Of a DNA stretch of 64,000 bases, positions 63,408 through 64,000 are shown one piece after another (position 1 is the first letter of the stretch; each line of letters starts with the position of its first letter). The DNA lies in NCBI GenBank assembly GCA_019720755.1, contig CP081303.1, positions 2,976,001 to 3,040,000 of the forward strand. The letters run 5' to 3'. The DNA comes from Prolixibacteraceae bacterium (GTDB lineage Bacteria > Bacteroidota > Bacteroidia > Bacteroidales > Prolixibacteraceae). The notes beneath the pieces are model-generated. The model saw only the letters and a program-made list of their open reading frames with translations. It did no database searches and was not told the origin of the DNA. A program made the position numbers and the translations under genes.

Positions 63408-64000
63408 TGAAGAAGTACGATAATTATAAGGAAAGTGGAATTGAGTGGCTGGGAAAAATTCCTGAAAACTGGAAAGTTGTTAAGATTAAGCATGTATTGT
63501 CCAATTTAAATAGTCGTAGGATTCCTTTGAGTTCCGTAGAAAGAGCTGAAATGAAGGAACATCAATACGATTATTATGGAGCATCAGGGGTTATAGATAA
63601 AGTTGATAATTATCTTTTTGATGAAGAAACAATTCTAATAGGAGAAGATGGTGCTAACTTACTTTCAAGGAGTAAACGACTAGCATTTATAGCATCAGGA
63701 AAATATTGGGTTAATAATCATGCTCATATTTTAAAACCTATTGATGGTAGTATTAGGTATTTTGCAGAGTTACTTGAGACAATAGATTATACTCCTTTAA
63801 TTGTAGGTGCAGCACAACCTAAACTTACGCAAGAAGCACTAATGAATGTAGAGGTGATTAAGCCTCCAATGAATGAACAATATACCATAGCCTCATACCT
63901 AGATCATAAAACCATCCAAATAGACACTCTCATTGAGAAAAAGGAAAAGCTCATTGAAAAACTAAAACTGCAACGCCAGGCAATTATTAACGAGGCAGTA
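63407..64000 (+). CDS. hsdS: Type I restriction specificity subunit HsdS, 5' part
   Basis: HsdS sets the DNA target of the type I RM complex. The first 198 codons are present and the frame is open to the window end, so the second half lies outside. The start YKESGIEWLGKIPENWKVVK is the standard HsdS N-terminus. The first target-recognition domain runs to about residue 150, and the central conserved helix begins at YTIASYLDHKTIQIDTLIEK. The start codon overlaps the hsdM stop by one base (TAATG). The target sequence cannot be read from the protein by eye. Confidence 0.93.
   Translation, partial: MKKYDNYKESGIEWLGKIPENWKVVKIKHVLSNLNSRRIPLSSVERAEMKEHQYDYYGASGVIDKVDNYLFDEETILIGEDGANLLSRSKRLAFIASGKYWVNNHAHILKPIDGSIRYFAELLETIDYTPLIVGAAQPKLTQEALMNVEVIKPPMNEQYTIASYLDHKTIQIDTLIEKKEKLIEKLKLQRQAIINEAV

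Overview
The window is an AT-rich stretch of a Bacteroidota chromosome. The evidence is a SusC/SusD outer-membrane pair, a DUF4290 gene beside murA, lipoproteins with typical Bacteroidetes lipoboxes, DUF4998, DUF4959/DUF5000 and DUF2490 families, EpsC-type CysE, and -7 boxes of the TAnnTTTG type with few Shine-Dalgarno sequences. A marine or anaerobic member of the Marinilabiliales is a reasonable guess from the mix of families, but this is inference and no rRNA or tRNA is present to test it.

Bases 1-34,500 are ordinary chromosome. In order: the 3' part of a UvrD/PcrA helicase, DUF4290-murA-thioredoxin, grpE-dnaJ, an ECF sigma factor, lepB-dapB, a three-gene envelope operon, an outer-membrane protein with a SPOR-like tail, a THUMP RNA methyltransferase, cysE, a nicotinamide riboside kinase with PnuC, an S41 processing protease, an Lrp regulator, rlmB, an ABC-F ATPase, a DUF2490 pair, rlmD, and a four-gene SusC/SusD locus with no glycosidase. 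Most convergent gene pairs are separated by clear stem-loop terminators.

Bases 34,500-45,600 are mixed. An ISL3-family insertion sequence sits upstream of susC and abuts a truncated IS630-family transposase whose two reading frames are joined by an in-frame U-UUA-AAA slippery site. Next come a nicotinate phosphoribosyltransferase with a downstream fold-III PLP protein that appears to have lost its catalytic residues, a two-gene AAA ATPase plus PD-(D/E)XK-like module, a sulfatase, nagB, and lrgAB in which lrgA has an in-frame amber codon.

Bases 45,600-52,430 form an accessory region of unusual composition (visibly C-rich on the + strand). It starts with about 2 kb of non-coding DNA carrying a 130-bp tandem repeat, followed by a cassette of poorly known genes: a 444-aa protein, an excisionase-type HTH protein, a two-HTH protein overlapping an N-acetylmuramoyl-L-alanine amidase, a basic coiled protein, a family of about 22-bp repeats with 107-bp higher-order periodicity, and a small membrane protein.

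Bases 52,430-64,000 are a defence island. It holds a Gabija-like pair (OLD-family ATPase/TOPRIM nuclease plus UvrD helicase) flanked by near-identical 18-bp direct repeats, mobile-element debris, XRE and WYL regulators, an AAA/DUF3696 ATPase with an unrecognised 332-aa partner, and a type I restriction-modification locus (hsdM and a partial hsdS that runs off the window). The best candidates for undescribed biology are the AAA/DUF3696 plus 332-aa pair, the AAA plus PD-(D/E)XK pair, and the amidase-containing cassette with its repeats.
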